64,000 bases of DNA from Crotalaria pallida (lineage: Eukaryota; Streptophyta; Magnoliopsida; Fabales; Fabaceae). Each line of letters opens with the position of its first letter. Position 1 is the stretch's first letter. Under the pieces are notes generated by a model, which saw only the letters and a list, made by a program, of their open reading frames with translations, was not told the origin of the DNA and ran no database searches. The stretch is taken from positions 17,752,501 through 17,816,500 of the forward strand of contig CM075652.1 in NCBI GenBank assembly GCA_037953625.1, read 5' to 3'. Positions 1 through 12,200 of this stretch are shown here, piece after piece. The position numbers were made by a program, and so were the translations under genes.

Positions 1-2011
1 TCTGACACTGCACTATGAATTGCAGTATTCACTTTATCAACATGTAAACCCAAACCAAGTTCCAAACTTGTCGCAACCCTTGTCATTAACTCCATAGCCA
101 ACATCTTTGTCCCTGACGTCGCAACAAGTATCTCATCTAAGTATCTCACCGCATACACCTTCACTGGCTTATAATATACGTCATCAGACACCGCCGAAGG
201 AATCATCCTCGGATCCAACGCACGATGATTTTCTCGAAGCCGCATCTCTTGAACCTCTTTATCAAACCCATCAAAGTATACATTAATCAATATTGAACAT
301 AACCCACATTCCTGAGGAAACCCCCTTCCTAAACAATTCCCTCCCAACTCAATCACTAAAACTTGACATTCAAACAACCTCTTTATCAAATCAAGCAAAA
401 CACTATCTTTCACTTTATGTTCCATAAAAGAGCACAACTTTTCCACATGGGCATGGTCAAATTTATGAGGCTTGAACCTCACAGTAAACCACCAACTAGG
501 ATTTTCAACTGAGTTTTTAAGGTACCTGTTGAAAATAAAGGAACAACAGACAATATGAATAAGCTTATACATTTCTTCGTATGTTAAAACTTAAAAGTAC
601 AAAAAAAAAAAAAAAAAAAAAAAATCCTAACACAATGACAAAATCAATCCTAACTAAAATTAGAAAACAGACAAAATAAGTACCAAGAGATCTTCTAGGA
701 TAATAATATCACCAGTTAGGTCCATGAAAGCTTTTTATCAGCGATTAACTCCTTCAAAGATTTAAAACATCACCATGTCGATCCTTCTAAGGACTTCGGT
801 CCCTAATTAAGTCATTCAATAACTTATTGAATGACTTAATTGGTGACACAAAACTCTATATTCTTTTGTTTGGCACAACTAGTTGATAAGCTAGCCAGAA
901 GTTTATGAGTGCGAGTTTGGTATAGCTGGTAAAATGAGATTATGATTATTTTTCTGTGATTATAATCTTGATAAGATTAAAATTATAATCTGTTTATGTT
1001 TGAGTATCTTAGCTGAAAAATGAATTTAAGTTAATCTGTTTTGTTTGAATAGTGTAAAGAAGATTATTTTTACTGAGTAAATTACAAGAAAGGGTATGAA
1101 GTGATAAGGGGTACTTAATGTGTTGGAGTGATAAGGGCAGAATATAAAAATTACACAGATCTAAAAAAAGTAATCTTACAAGAAATAATCTCTAGCTGCT
1201 ACGAGAGAGCTTTTAAATTTTGACAACATGATATCAATAGATAGCTTTATTATGGTTAAATAAGCTGGCTAATCGAGTAGCTTATAAACTAAGTGCATGT
1301 TTGATTCTGCGGTGAGTTAGCCCAGAATCAATTATGGAATGTCAATGCTACTAACAGTTACTTCTACTCCAATGTGATTTTGGAGCCAGAATTGATTTTC
1401 TGGTGGTTAACCAAACATGCTATAATTTGAGAACATACTAGTGGTGTACCTAAGCTGATTAAATTGATGGTTACTCACCTGATAGCAGTGTGCCTTCCCA
1501 TTCCAACGCGACCACCATATGAAAAAGTGAGGAACCGCTCATCGTAGACAACTTCAAGAACCATCCTGATAGCTTCAACCAACACCTTGAGTTTCAAATT
1601 GGGCAAAACCAGAGGAGGGGACCCACTACTACTCGTTAGGGTGACGCAGCAGGCTGCCACGTCGAAGCGGTTGGATTGGAGGTCTCGGGAGATGGAATGG
1701 ACGATGGAGATGCGGCGGTGGTTGTCAACAGAAGAGGAGGAGAGGTTGGAGGAGGCGGTGAAGAGGAGGGAGGGTGATGCGACGACGTTTAGGAGGAGGT
1801 TGGAGAAGTGGGCCCCATGTTTGATGTATTGGTTAAGAACAAGGGTCTTGACCTGTGCTTTGGTGAGGTGTTGTATGTGTATGATGTTGGGTTGGGGTTG
1901 TAGTTGTTCTGAGTTTGAGTGAACAAGTCTCTGTGTTGAGGAGAGGAAGAAGAGTCGCCGTGTCTGTGTCATTCGCCGCCGGATGTGGAACCATGTTGTG
2001 ACTGTGAGCAT
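1..2011 (-). CDS. Nuclear-encoded group II intron maturase (nMAT type), 5' part, two exons seen, runs off left edge
   Basis: Exon 1 is 2011-1479 and exon 2 starts at 525 and continues beyond position 1. The 953-bp intron (1478-526) has a GTGAGT donor and a CAG acceptor and joins the frame as an Arg codon before YLKNSVENPSWW. The N-terminus is Arg-rich with few acidic residues, as in a mitochondrial transit peptide; Met14 is an alternative start. Exon 1 ends in a maturase-like stretch (VLVEAIRMVLEVVYDERFLTF, SYGGRVGMGRHTAIR). Exon 2 reads the reverse-transcriptase-like domain (RGFPQECGLCSILINVYFDG), with YLDE where an active RT has YADD. This family (nMAT1-4 in Arabidopsis) helps splice mitochondrial group II introns in nad genes. 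No stop is seen over about 350 codons, so the gene looks intact here. The C-terminal maturase domain lies outside the window, and I cannot say which nMAT paralogue it is. Confidence 0.88.
601..624. repeat. A24 homopolymer (T24 in the sense of the maturase intron)
   Basis: This is an uninterrupted run of 24 A on the plus strand, about 75 bp inside the acceptor end of the intron. It may be the tail of an old retroposed fragment, but no flanking duplication was found. Confidence 0.9.
805..841. repeat. Perfect 37-bp palindrome in the maturase intron
   Basis: Two 18-bp arms beginning AATTAAGTCATTC flank a single central base at 823 and are exact reverse complements. It sits inside the intron of the maturase gene. 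It could be the fold-back core of a small MITE or a recent inverted duplication. No flanking target duplication was identified. Confidence 0.85.
1294..1421. mobile_element. Small MITE-like element with short terminal inverted repeats
   Basis: The left end (GTGCATGTTTG) and the inverse of the right end (AGCATGTTTGG) form an imperfect inverted repeat about 128 bp apart. Further imperfect inverted matches lie inside (AGAATCAATT). It lies near the donor end of the maturase intron. No clear target duplication was found, so class and exact ends are uncertain. Confidence 0.35.
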
Positions 2012-2750
2012 GAAGGCGGGACGGACACTCTGTGTTCGTCAACTTCTTTTCTTTTCTCTTTTACTTCTTAGTTGGGTTTGTTTTTTTTTTTTAAAAAAAT
2101 TAATCCTCAATCCTCACTCTTTAACCCCTAACCCCCAAACAAATTTTAATCTCAAAAATAACCTCGTCTTCCTCCCCAAACCCTAAAACTCATCTTCTTT
2201 TTCAAGGCTTTGGACATGATGTTTCTGGCATTCTTCTTTCGACATTGATTTTTTAGCTGCTGCTACTTCTTCCCACACTGATTCGCTTCATCAGAAGTGT
2301 GGTTGTGCTTTCGCTTCATCGCATTCGCTTAAAACCCTAACCTTTCCTTTGGATTTGGAGCGGTGACACTGGAGCTCCGTGGACCTGAAGAAAAAGACAT
2401 GGTAAAGAGAAACAAGTCACAGTCTTGCTCTCCCATATCCCTTCTCTTTTTTCTCTCTCTTTATGTTTCGGAATTTTTTCTGACACGAGAGTATTGGATT
2501 CTTACATTGGTTTGTTGGAAATGTTTCGAATATCTTTTAGGTCACTGTCGATCGTCGTGGCTGTCTTGGTGGTTGTTGTTGTTGCTGTCATGGCAGTGAC
2601 TGGATCACTGTCAGTGTCACTAGTTAGGGGATGCCATAGCGGTGTTGTGTGGTGGTTGGGTTATGGTGGTATGGTGGTGCAGCGTGGTGTGCTGGTTTCA
2701 GGTTGTGTGTGTAGGGAAAAAGGAGGAAGAAGAAGGATGAGTAGGAGGTT
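2012..2750. other. Upstream region of the maturase gene; no supported gene
   Basis: It begins with the maturase promoter and 5' leader (minus strand), including a T-rich run at 2082-2092. From 2190 to 2750 it is C/T-rich then G/T-rich. It contains open frames (2363-2599, 2425-2772) whose predicted peptides are low-complexity with Val/Ser/Leu and Arg/Gly runs and resemble no family I know. Confidence 0.5.
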
Positions 2751-3004
2751 TGGGATTTGGAGGAAAAAATAGATGGAGGAGTATTTTTTTCATTTCCCAA
2801 TTAAATTAGAGGTTAGGGTTAAAAGTTGGGGTTTGGGATTTGGAGGAAAAAATAGAATGAGGGATATGTTTGTCATTTCCCAATTAAATTGGGGCATGAA
2901 GCTAAAAGTTGGGGTTTGAGATTTGGAGAAGAAATAAAAGAAGGGGTATTTTTGTCATTTCTCAATTAAATTGGGGGCAGGGGCTAAAAATTGGGGTTTG
3001 GGAA
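2751..3004. repeat. Tandem repeat, three copies of about 83 bp
   Basis: Copies start at 2751, 2834 and 2917, each with TGGGATTTGGAG (TGAGATTTGGAG in the third) and each containing CAATTAAATT about 50 bp further in. The period is 83 bp, with substitutions between copies. It is followed by a run of T (3014-3023). Confidence 0.85.
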
Positions 3005-5099
3005 GTAGAGCTCTTTTTTTTTTAATCTACTTCCTTTTCTAAATCTTATCACTTAGAATTGATTTTTATAATACTATTAGTAGCATTGAAATTCACAATA
3101 TTTTGTATTTTTTATAAATTATCCCTATAATTATTATTAAAATTTTGAAATTTTATTTTTTATAAACTTCCTAAAAAATATTAAATAAATAGGATTGTGT
3201 GTAAAAAAAATTAATGTCATTAAAAATTAAAATAAAAATATATGAAAAACATCAAAACATACTCATTATCTATTATTCATATTGAGAGCATAGAGAGTTT
3301 TTTTTTAACCCAAAAAATTAATTTTCAACCTCATTTAGATGTGGAAACTCTCGTCTAGATAACATTTTTCCTTTTCAACCCTTAAAACCCTTGCAATTTC
3401 TGCAACCTCGACTTTTAAACCCCATAATCCTTTTTATTTTCAAACCCTCACCCTCTCAATTTCTTCATAATCACTTTTCATCATTCTCATTCTCATTCTC
3501 ATTCAATGTCTAAAGATTAAAGTGAAGATATTTCAACCTTCCAAATCTTTTCGAGTCCTTTGTATCAGAGGTCATTTACGTGGTACTCAAGGTATTATAT
3601 CTTCATCCTTCTTTTTTTTTTTTTGCATTTACGCTATAGTGTACTTATTCCAACAAACCAGATTTAGAAACCTCAAAGGTGTCAGAAATGTTAAAAATTA
3701 ATACCAAAATATTTCCAACTACTGCATGTTAGAAAAATAATACTTAGCACATTTTATTGTATTCAATTGCCCATAAAAATATGCACTTATCCTATTGTAT
3801 CACGTGTACCGCAGGATCATTTGGTTTTTCAAATGTGGCTTATCAGAAATTTACTATTTTTGAAAGATTAATATGTCATATTGGTCCCTAACTTTGTAGC
3901 TACCGGTCAATTTCGTCCCTGAGATTATCGAAATTACAAATTAGTCCCTGAGATAGCAAGACATGAGTCAAGTTAGTCTCTGTCGTTAGTGGTCCTTAAC
4001 GGTCAACCCACGTTGACTAACTGACATCATTTTGGCCTTTTAAAAAAAAATCATAATCTCAAAGATCAATTTGAATCATTTCATCCAACGTTTATAATCT
4101 CACCTCCCTTCATATGATGGTTATAATCTCACCTCCCTTCCTCCAATGGTAAGAACTTCGTCTTCAACCTCTAATCTCAGGGAACAATCTGACCTCTTTT
4201 TTTTTTCACCAACATCAATAAGAAACTTAATTTCCAGCTAGATATAGAGAAGAATTCCAAAACAGTAAGGTTTTTCTTTTTAATTTACTTAAAACACAAA
4301 ACTATATAGACGAAGTAAAGTAATGAAACTACAAGGAATGACATCTCATCTCACTCAAGAGGAGCAGGAAAGAATGAAAATGATGACCAGAAGAAAGAGG
4401 GGGATAATTAAGTCCTTGCACGCATGGTAGATCATTACCTTAAAATAGCTAAAATTCAAATCTTTGCTAATGGTGATAGGCATATCAATTCAACATTTTA
4501 ATGAGAAGAGATGAGGTCGTATCTGTCCTAGTTTTGATCATATCAATCTGAAATTTTAGGTCGCGCTAATTAAATTATGATTTTGGACCTATACAACTAT
4601 AGTAGCAAGGAAAAGTCATAGTAGATCATATACACAATGATGGTAGTTAGAAACTTAGAATTAGGAAACATGAAAATCCTTTTCAAATAGATTTATCCAA
4701 TAGTAAGAGGTTGAGGAATAAAAAACAGAAAGTAGAGAACATGATGTTATGAAATAATCAAAATAAGAAAAGGTAGAAAAATGGAGAAATGGATATCAAA
4801 AACAAATAGAATTAAAATGTTGATACAACATGAATATATTCAATAAGCTAGCCGTGCTTATGATCGGATACAAAAGCAGCTAGAAGAGACCACAGAAGAC
4901 CAACAAATGGAGGCTAGCTCACTATGTTGTTCGCTAAAAATGTTTGTGAGCTGACCCCCTAGCTTACTAGTGAGCTTGGGGATTGGCATATTTAATTAAT
5001 TGTACGATGAGGGGATTTGGGAGAGTGAGGGGTCGGCTAGTGAACGAGGAGTATTTTGGGGATATTTTGAAAAAAAAAAGGAGTCTAAAACTAGAAAGG
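3005..5099. other. Intergenic, AT-rich; no gene; one old repeat fragment
   Basis: No coding signal or recognizable gene is present on either strand. About 3866-4030 contains phrases such as TTGGTCCCTAACTTTG and TTAGTCCCTGAGA. These match the style of the fold-back elements at 5100-5830 and the MITE at 20078, and are probably a degraded relative. The rest (4200-5099) shows only AT-rich sequence and short homopolymers. Confidence 0.6.
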
Positions 5100-5832
5100 G
5101 GTTCATAAACTACTCTGAAAGTGTTTGACGTCAATCACTTCAGTCTTTCCATTAGTTAGAGTTAACTAACAACATTAATGGTGCTGATGTGATATGTTAA
5201 GTGCCAAGTTGACATGACCGTGTGTCATCTCCATGATGATGGGTCACTTTGGTCCCTCACAATGTGTAACCATCGAACAATTTAGTCCCTTACATATTAA
5301 AATTACGCGTTTAGTCCCTAAAAGTGTTTAACGTCAGTCACTTTATTCTCTTTATCAGTCAAAGTTAACTAACAACGTTAATGGTGTTGTCATGACACGT
5401 TAAGTTCTAAGTTGGCATAGCCTCGTGTCATCTTCACATCGTACCAAGTTCCGATGACACATGTCACCGCGTGAAACTGACACATTGGTGGCATGGAAAA
5501 TGAGGAACGACTTTACCATTGGGCTATCATGCCTAAATTATCACTGGGCTACCACTAGGCAATGACTTCATGGTGCAATGAGTCAGTTTGACGCGCTAAC
5601 ACAATAACATGTGTCATGAAAATGCAACACACTTGTGGCACCTAGTTGGCACCCATCACCTCGAGATAAGACATGACTATGCCAACTTGGCACTTAATGT
5701 GTCATATCAACACCGTTAATGTTGTTAACTTCGATTGACAAAGGGTATAAAGTGATTAACATCACGCTTTCAGAGACTAAATTTGCAATTACAATTTGTC
5801 GAGGACTAAATTAACCGGTGGTTACACAATGT

Positions 5833-7399
5833 TGTAAAATCAAATCTCCGATTAAGGTGGATTAATTTTGATGATGACAATGTAATTAAATTATGGACTT
5901 AATTTGAAGAATGCAAGCCCAACATTAATGAAGATCAAGTGCTTAGTTTAATTATTCATTCTCATTTATTCTTATTGTATTTTATTTTATTTATGAGAGT
6001 GGGCAGTTTAGGTTTTTATTCTCACATAAGGTCAAATGATATTCATGCATGAAAGGTTGAGATTAAAACCAATTAGACTTGAGAAGAGAATTGAAAACAA
6101 TGTTAGAAAACTTAATTTTTCCAACATTGAGCAATTCACTCGAGTGATTCTCAATTCACTCGAGTGATTTATGAATTTTCAGTAATATAGCCGTTGGATA
6201 AAGTAAAAAGGCAACGCTATCAGAGTTGACCACAAAACACTCGAGTGTTTCCAAAAAGACTCGAGTGATTTAAGTCTGACAGCAAATTTTTTTAAACGTT
6301 AGAAGAGGACAAAAAGGAAGAATAACTTGGTTTTTCCTTCCTTTTTGTCCCCTCACATATATTCTGAATAGTGGCCATTATCAAAGAGGAACAAGCTTAC
6401 ATTCTATCATTGATTCTCTCTCTCTCAAGTGTTAAAATCATTTTCTCTCTCTAAACTCAACCAAGCATTCATCTTTATTATTTGTCTTAGTGAGTTAAGA
6501 GAGTGTGCTTCAATTGTAAGAGAATTATTTGTTGTAAAATTCTCAAACACTCAAACACTTTAGCTTGTTTAGAAAATCTTGGTGAGGTATCCAAGTACTT
6601 GGTGAGGTATCCAAGTTCTCAAGCCTTGGGAGGTTCTCAAGCACAAAGACTAAGAGGATTCTTAGCTTGGTGGGCTCTTGGAGGTTCCAAGGAGCTTAAG
6701 AAGAAGGGACTCTTCATCACCAAATCAAGTTGGGGTAGAAATTTCAAGAGTTTGGTACACTCTTGAAAAGGGTTAGGATTGAGTGAGGAATCTCAATTTA
6801 TCCTTGTAATTTCTAACAATTTGATTACTAGTAGAAACTCCTAAGTTTATTAGGGGGACTGGATTAGCACTCTATATTGAGTGTGAACCAGGATAAAATT
6901 GGTGTTGTCTCTCTCTTTTATAGCTTTCTTAGTTTTCAAGTAAAACCAAACCCTAAGTTCTCTAGAAAGGGGCTTTTATAATTCTAGTAGCAATTGGTTG
7001 CAATTAACTTGTTTTCAACTTGTTTTAACTTAGTTTAATTTCCCTCTACTTTGATTTATATCTGCCCTGGATTAGTCTTTAAGAAATTGAATCATTTTGC
7101 TAAATTTCTCTGAAACTGCTCCTTTCTGTTCTGCATAAAACACTCGAGTGTTTTTCAATTCACTCGAGTATTTCGTAGCATTTCACTCGAGTGTTCTTCA
7201 TTTTCACGCGAGTGTTTTTCAGGTTTTCTGAAAAACACGCGAGTGTTTTTAAATTCACTCGAGTAAATTGCCCAGTTTCAGAAAAACAAGCTTTTGATCA
7301 ATTATCTTTTAATTGCACCGAAAATTAGTCACTGTTGCTTCCATATTACTATTCACCCCCCCTCTAGTAATTGCTAAGCCCGCTTGTTGGTTTCCAACA
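5833..7399 (+). repeat. 5' LTR of the Sirevirus, 1567 bp
   Basis: It starts TGTAAAATCAAATC and ends GGTTTCCAACA. It contains five pairs of TCGA-centred palindromes (starts 6138/6158, 6239/6259, 7142/7162, 7185/7206, 7237/7257). It also has two copies of a 20-bp repeat with core CTTGGTGAGGTATCC (about 6575-6615) and a C-run (CACCCCCCCTCTAG) near its end. Confidence 0.95.
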
Positions 7400-7401
7400 A
7401 G

Positions 7402-7413
7402 TGGTATCAGAGC
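7402..7413 (+). promoter_or_regulatory. Primer binding site, complementary to initiator Met-tRNA
   Basis: TGGTATCAGAGC lies two bases after the end of the 5' LTR. This is the standard primer site of Ty1-copia elements in plants. Confidence 0.95.
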
Positions 7414-7468
7414 TCGGTCGAAAGATCGAGCGTAAAAGCTTTTTCGAAAAAGATCCTTTTGGAAACAA

Positions 7469-9262
7469 ATGGGCTCTAGCAATCAACAAGAAGGGTCTAT
7501 GTCTCTTAACCGACCTCCATTCTTCAATGGTGAAGATTATTCTTATTGGAAGGTTAGGATGAGAGTGTTTGTAGAAGCAATAGACACTGATATTTGGGAT
7601 GCAATTGAAAAAGGTCCTTATATTCCTAGAAGAGTGATTAATGGTGAAGCCATTGTTATTCCTAGGACAAGTTGGAATGAATATGATAAAAAGAAAGTTT
7701 CATATGATTTAAAAGCTAAAAATATCATCTTCTCCGCTTTGTCCAAAAATGAATTTCATAGGATTTCACAATGTCAATCGGCTAAAGAAATGTGGGATAC
7801 CTTGCAAATCACTCATGAGGGAACTAGTGAAGTTAGAGACTCAAGATTAAATGCTTTAACTCATGAATATGAGCTCTTTCATATGTTCCCTAATGAGTCT
7901 ATCAATGATATGCAAACAAGGTTCACACATATCGTTAACCAATTGATTGGCTTAGGAAAGGAATTTAGAGATGGTGAAACTACTAACAAAGTCTTGAGAT
8001 GACTTGATAGGAGATGGCAACCTAAGGTGACCGCCATCAAGGAAGCTAAGGATGTAAAATCTATGGACTTGACCACCTTGTTTGGAAAGCTCCAAGAACA
8101 TGAGATGGAACTATCAAGACTTCACCTAAATGAAGATTCGGACAAGAAAAAGAAGAGCATCTGTTTAAAAGCCTCAACCAAAATGTCAAAAGATGATGAA
8201 CATGAATCTTCAAGTGAAGGCTCCGATCGTGCTCTAAATGAGGAATACATTAGCTTATTTGCCAAGAGGTTCAACAAATTCCTCAAAGGCAAAAAGGGTA
8301 GTTCATTATTCTCTAAGGACAAGAGACCTCAAGACAAAAGATCCAAGGATAACAAGCAAAGAAACAAGAGCTCAAGTGAGAGCGTGAAATGTCATGAGTG
8401 TGGTGGGGTAGGACACATAAAAATGGAATGTCCCACCCACTTGAGAAAGAATGAGAAGAAGGCCCATGATGGGAAGGGGAAGAGAGCTTACATTGTTTGG
8501 GATGAACCGGAAACGGATTCCAAGTCATCCTCAAGTAGTTCGGATGATGAGGAAGCCAAGCTATTCCTCATGGCCAAGAATGACAATGAAGCCTCCTCAA
8601 GTAGTGAAAGAAATGACAATGAGAGTGAGGATGAGGTATCATCTAACTATTCTTACACCTCCTCTCATACTATTTCTTATGATGATTTGCTAAATGAATA
8701 TAATGAAATGCTCACTCAATTTGAAAGACTTGCTAAAGTTAACAAAGAAAAGGGAAAAAAGCTTTTGGAGTATCAAAAGGAAATCAATGAATTAGAAAAA
8801 TCTATTAATGATTTGAAACTCCAAAATGCATCCTTGGAACTTGCTAACTTTAGTCATGTTTGTGAGAATGCAAATCAATCATATACCATCACTCATTGTG
8901 AAAAGTGTTGTGTGCTTGAAAATGAAGTTAATGATTTGAAAATCAAACTCAACACTTTTAACAAAAGTGATAGAAACCTAGATCGGTTAATTGGTTCTCT
9001 TAGACACAATTCAAACAAAACCGATCTAGGATATGTCCACAAGAAAAAGAAAAATAAAGAGGTTGGTTCATTATCAAAAATTGATTTTACAAAGAAACCA
9101 ACTTGCTTTTATTGTGGAAAATTTGGACATACAAACAATAAGTGCCATATCAAAAATTTTGGAATTCAAAATGGTACTTATGTTTGGATTAAGAAGGAAG
9201 AATCATCCAAGACTAACAAAAAGGGACCCAACATAATTTGTGTACCCAAAATGAGCAAGTGA
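7469..9262 (+). pseudogene. Sirevirus gag, interrupted by one in-frame stop
   Basis: The frame starts at ATG 7469 and would give about 598 residues, but a TGA at 8000-8002 interrupts it after 177 codons. The same frame then continues open to 9262. The N-terminal part has the copia gag (UBN2-like) signature (PPFFNGEDYSYWKVRMR, MWDTLQITHEGT). The middle is Lys/Ser-rich. A first CCHC knuckle (CHECGGVGHIKMEC) is followed by acidic/Ser-rich and coiled-coil-like segments, then a second knuckle (CFYCGKFGHTNNKC) near the end. A long gag with two knuckles and a coiled coil is typical of Sireviruses. The stop suggests this copy makes no full-length Gag. Confidence 0.9.
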
Positions 9263-9275
9263 TTGTGTTTTGTAG

Positions 9276-12200
9276 GTGTGCCTAAGAACCGGAAAGCAAC
9301 TTTGGATACTTGATAGTGGATGTTCTAGGCACATGACGGGAGATAAGCGACATTTCATTGAGCTTACTCCTAAAGAAAAAGGATATGTCACATATGGAGA
9401 CAACAACAAAGGCAAAATACTTGGTATAGGTAAAATTGGTAATTCTTCCAACTTGGTTATTGATAATGTACTTTATGTTCAAGGATTAGAACATAATCTT
9501 TTGAGCATTAGTCAATTATGTGATATTGGTAACCATGTATTATTTACCTCTACTCATTGGCTCATAAAAAGTGACAAAGATGAATCTATCAAATTTGTTG
9601 GAAAAAGGTCAAATAACACTTACATGGTTGAATTGAATAATATCACTTCTTTAGTTTCAAAATGTTTAATTAGCCAAGAAAGTGATACTTGGTTATGGCA
9701 TCGTAGGACCGCTCACATTAATGTAAATCAACTTAAGAAACTTCAATCCAAAGACTTAGTAGTTGGTTTACCAAAGCTCAATTTTCAAATTAAAGGTGAT
9801 TGCACTCCTTGCAAGAAGTGCAAACAAACTAAAAATCATTTTGGTTCCAAAAATGATGTGTACACAACAAGACCATTGGAAATGCTTCATATGGACTTGT
9901 TTGGACCTTCTCAAGTAAAAAGCTTTGGTGGCAACTACTATGCCTTGGTGATTGTTGATGATTTTTCAAGATTTACATGGACATTATTTTTAAGTGCTAA
10001 GAGTGAGGCCTACAAGTCTTTTAAACGTCATATTAAGCTTGCACGAAACCAAGTAAACCAAAAAGTGATTATAATTCGAACCGACCATGGAGGTGAATTT
10101 GAAAACTATAAATTTGATAGATTTTGTGATAAGCATGGAATTGAGCACCAATATTCGGCACCTAGAACTCCACAACAAAATGGAGTTGTTGAGAGGAAAA
10201 ATAGGGTGCTAGAGGAACTTGCTAGAACCATGTTAAATGATTCTCAAGTACCTCAATACTTTTGGGCCGATGCCGTTAATACGGCTTGTTATGTAATGAA
10301 TAGAATTTTAATTAGGCCCATGATAAAGAAAACCCCCTATGAGCTTTACAAAGGTAGAAAACCCAATATATCCCATTTCCATGTTTTTGGATGCAAAGTG
10401 TACATTTTAAACAATGGAAAAGATCAACTTGGAAAATTTGATTCTAAATCGGATGAGGGAATATTTTTGGGTTACTCTTCTCATAGTAAAGCATTTAGAG
10501 TTTATAATAAACGAACTATGACTATTGAAGAATCTATACATGTTGTTTTTAATGAGTCTTCGAAAGAAGATAGTGTTTTATGTGAGGGTAGTGATGATGG
10601 ACTTGAGATTTCAAATGTTGACAAAGAGATGGAAAAATCAAAGGATGAAGGAGAAGTCAAAGATGAACTTGATCCGGCTTGGAAAACGGTGAAAGCTCAC
10701 CCTATTGACAATGTCATAGGAGATCTTTCAAATGGAGTATTAACTCGTAGGTCAATTCAAAACATTTGTCATTTTGTTTCCTTTGTTTATCAAATCGAAC
10801 CAAATTCAATTAAGGAAGCAATTATGGATGAACATTGGGTTATGGCCATGCAAGAAGAGCTAAATCAATTTGTTAGAAATGATGTTTGGGAATTAGTGCC
10901 TATACCCGATGATCATACCATAATTGGTTTAAAATGGATTTATAGAAATAAACTTGATGAATCCGGTTTGATTATAAGAAACAAAGCGAGACTTGTTGCC
11001 CAAGGGTACAACCAAGAGGAAGGTGTTGATTATGATGAGACCTTTGCTCCGGTTGCACGTCTTGAGGCAATCCGAATCTTGCTTGCCTTTGCATCAATTA
11101 TGAATTTTACTCTTTATCAAATGGATGTCAAGAGTGCTTTCTTGAATGGTTTCATAAATGAAGAAGTGTATGTTAAGCAACCACCCGGTTTTGAAAGTCA
11201 CGAGTTTCCAAACCATGTTTACAAGTTGAAAAAGGCACTTTATGGATTAAAACAAGCTCCTAGAGCTTGGTATGATCGATTAAGTACCTTTCTATTAGAA
11301 AATGGCTTTCAAAGGGGAAAGGTTGATAATACACTATTCATCTACAAAACCAAAGAGGACATTTTGTTAGTGCAAATATATGTAGATGATATTATCTTTG
11401 GTGCCACTAACATGTCCTTGTGTAGAAAGTTCTCTAATTTGATGAAAAAGGAATTTGAAATGTCCATGATGGGGGAGCTCAAGTTCTTCCTAGGACTTCA
11501 AATCAAGCAAGTCAAGGAGGGGATTTTTGTGCATCAAGTAAAATATTGCAAGGAGCTCCTTGGAAAATTCGGAATGGACAAATGCAAAGAAGCATACACT
11601 CCCATGAGCACAACATGCTACCTAGACAAGGATGACATAGGTAAACCGGTTGATGTTAGTAAATATAGGGGCATGATAGGTAGTCTTCTATATCTTACCG
11701 CATCTAGACCGGATATTATGTTTAGTGTATGCATGTGTGCCCGTTTTCAAGTAAATCCTAAAGAATCACACCTATCCGCAGTTAAACATATTTTTAAATA
11801 TCTTAAAGGAACAATTAACACCGGATTATGGTATCCTAGGGATGCTAGTCTTAGTTTAGTTGGCTATTCGGATTCCGACTTTGCGGGATGCAAGCTTGAT
11901 CGCAAAAGCACTAGTGGTACTTGCCATTTATTGGGAAGTTCATTAGTGTCATGGTTTTCTAAAAAGCAAGCTTGTGTTGCTCTTTCCACCGCCGAAGCGG
12001 AATATATCGCCGCCGGTAGTTGTTGTGCTCAACTCTTGTGGATGAAACAACAATTATCGGATTTTGGTTTAAAATTAGAAAGTGTTCCATTAAAATGCGA
12101 TAACACGAGTGCCATCAATCTAACTAAGAATCCGGTATATCAATCAAGGACTAAACACATTGAAATTAGACATCATTTCCTAAGGGATCATGTTCAAAAG

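Noticed and set aside
1587..2042. Plus-strand and alternative minus frames over maturase exon 1
   Set aside because: Shadows of the maturase coding sequence, which explains the openness.
2363..2772. Open frames of 78 and 115 codons
   Set aside because: Peptides are low-complexity (Val, Ser, Leu, Arg/Gly) with no domain and overlap GT-rich simple sequence.
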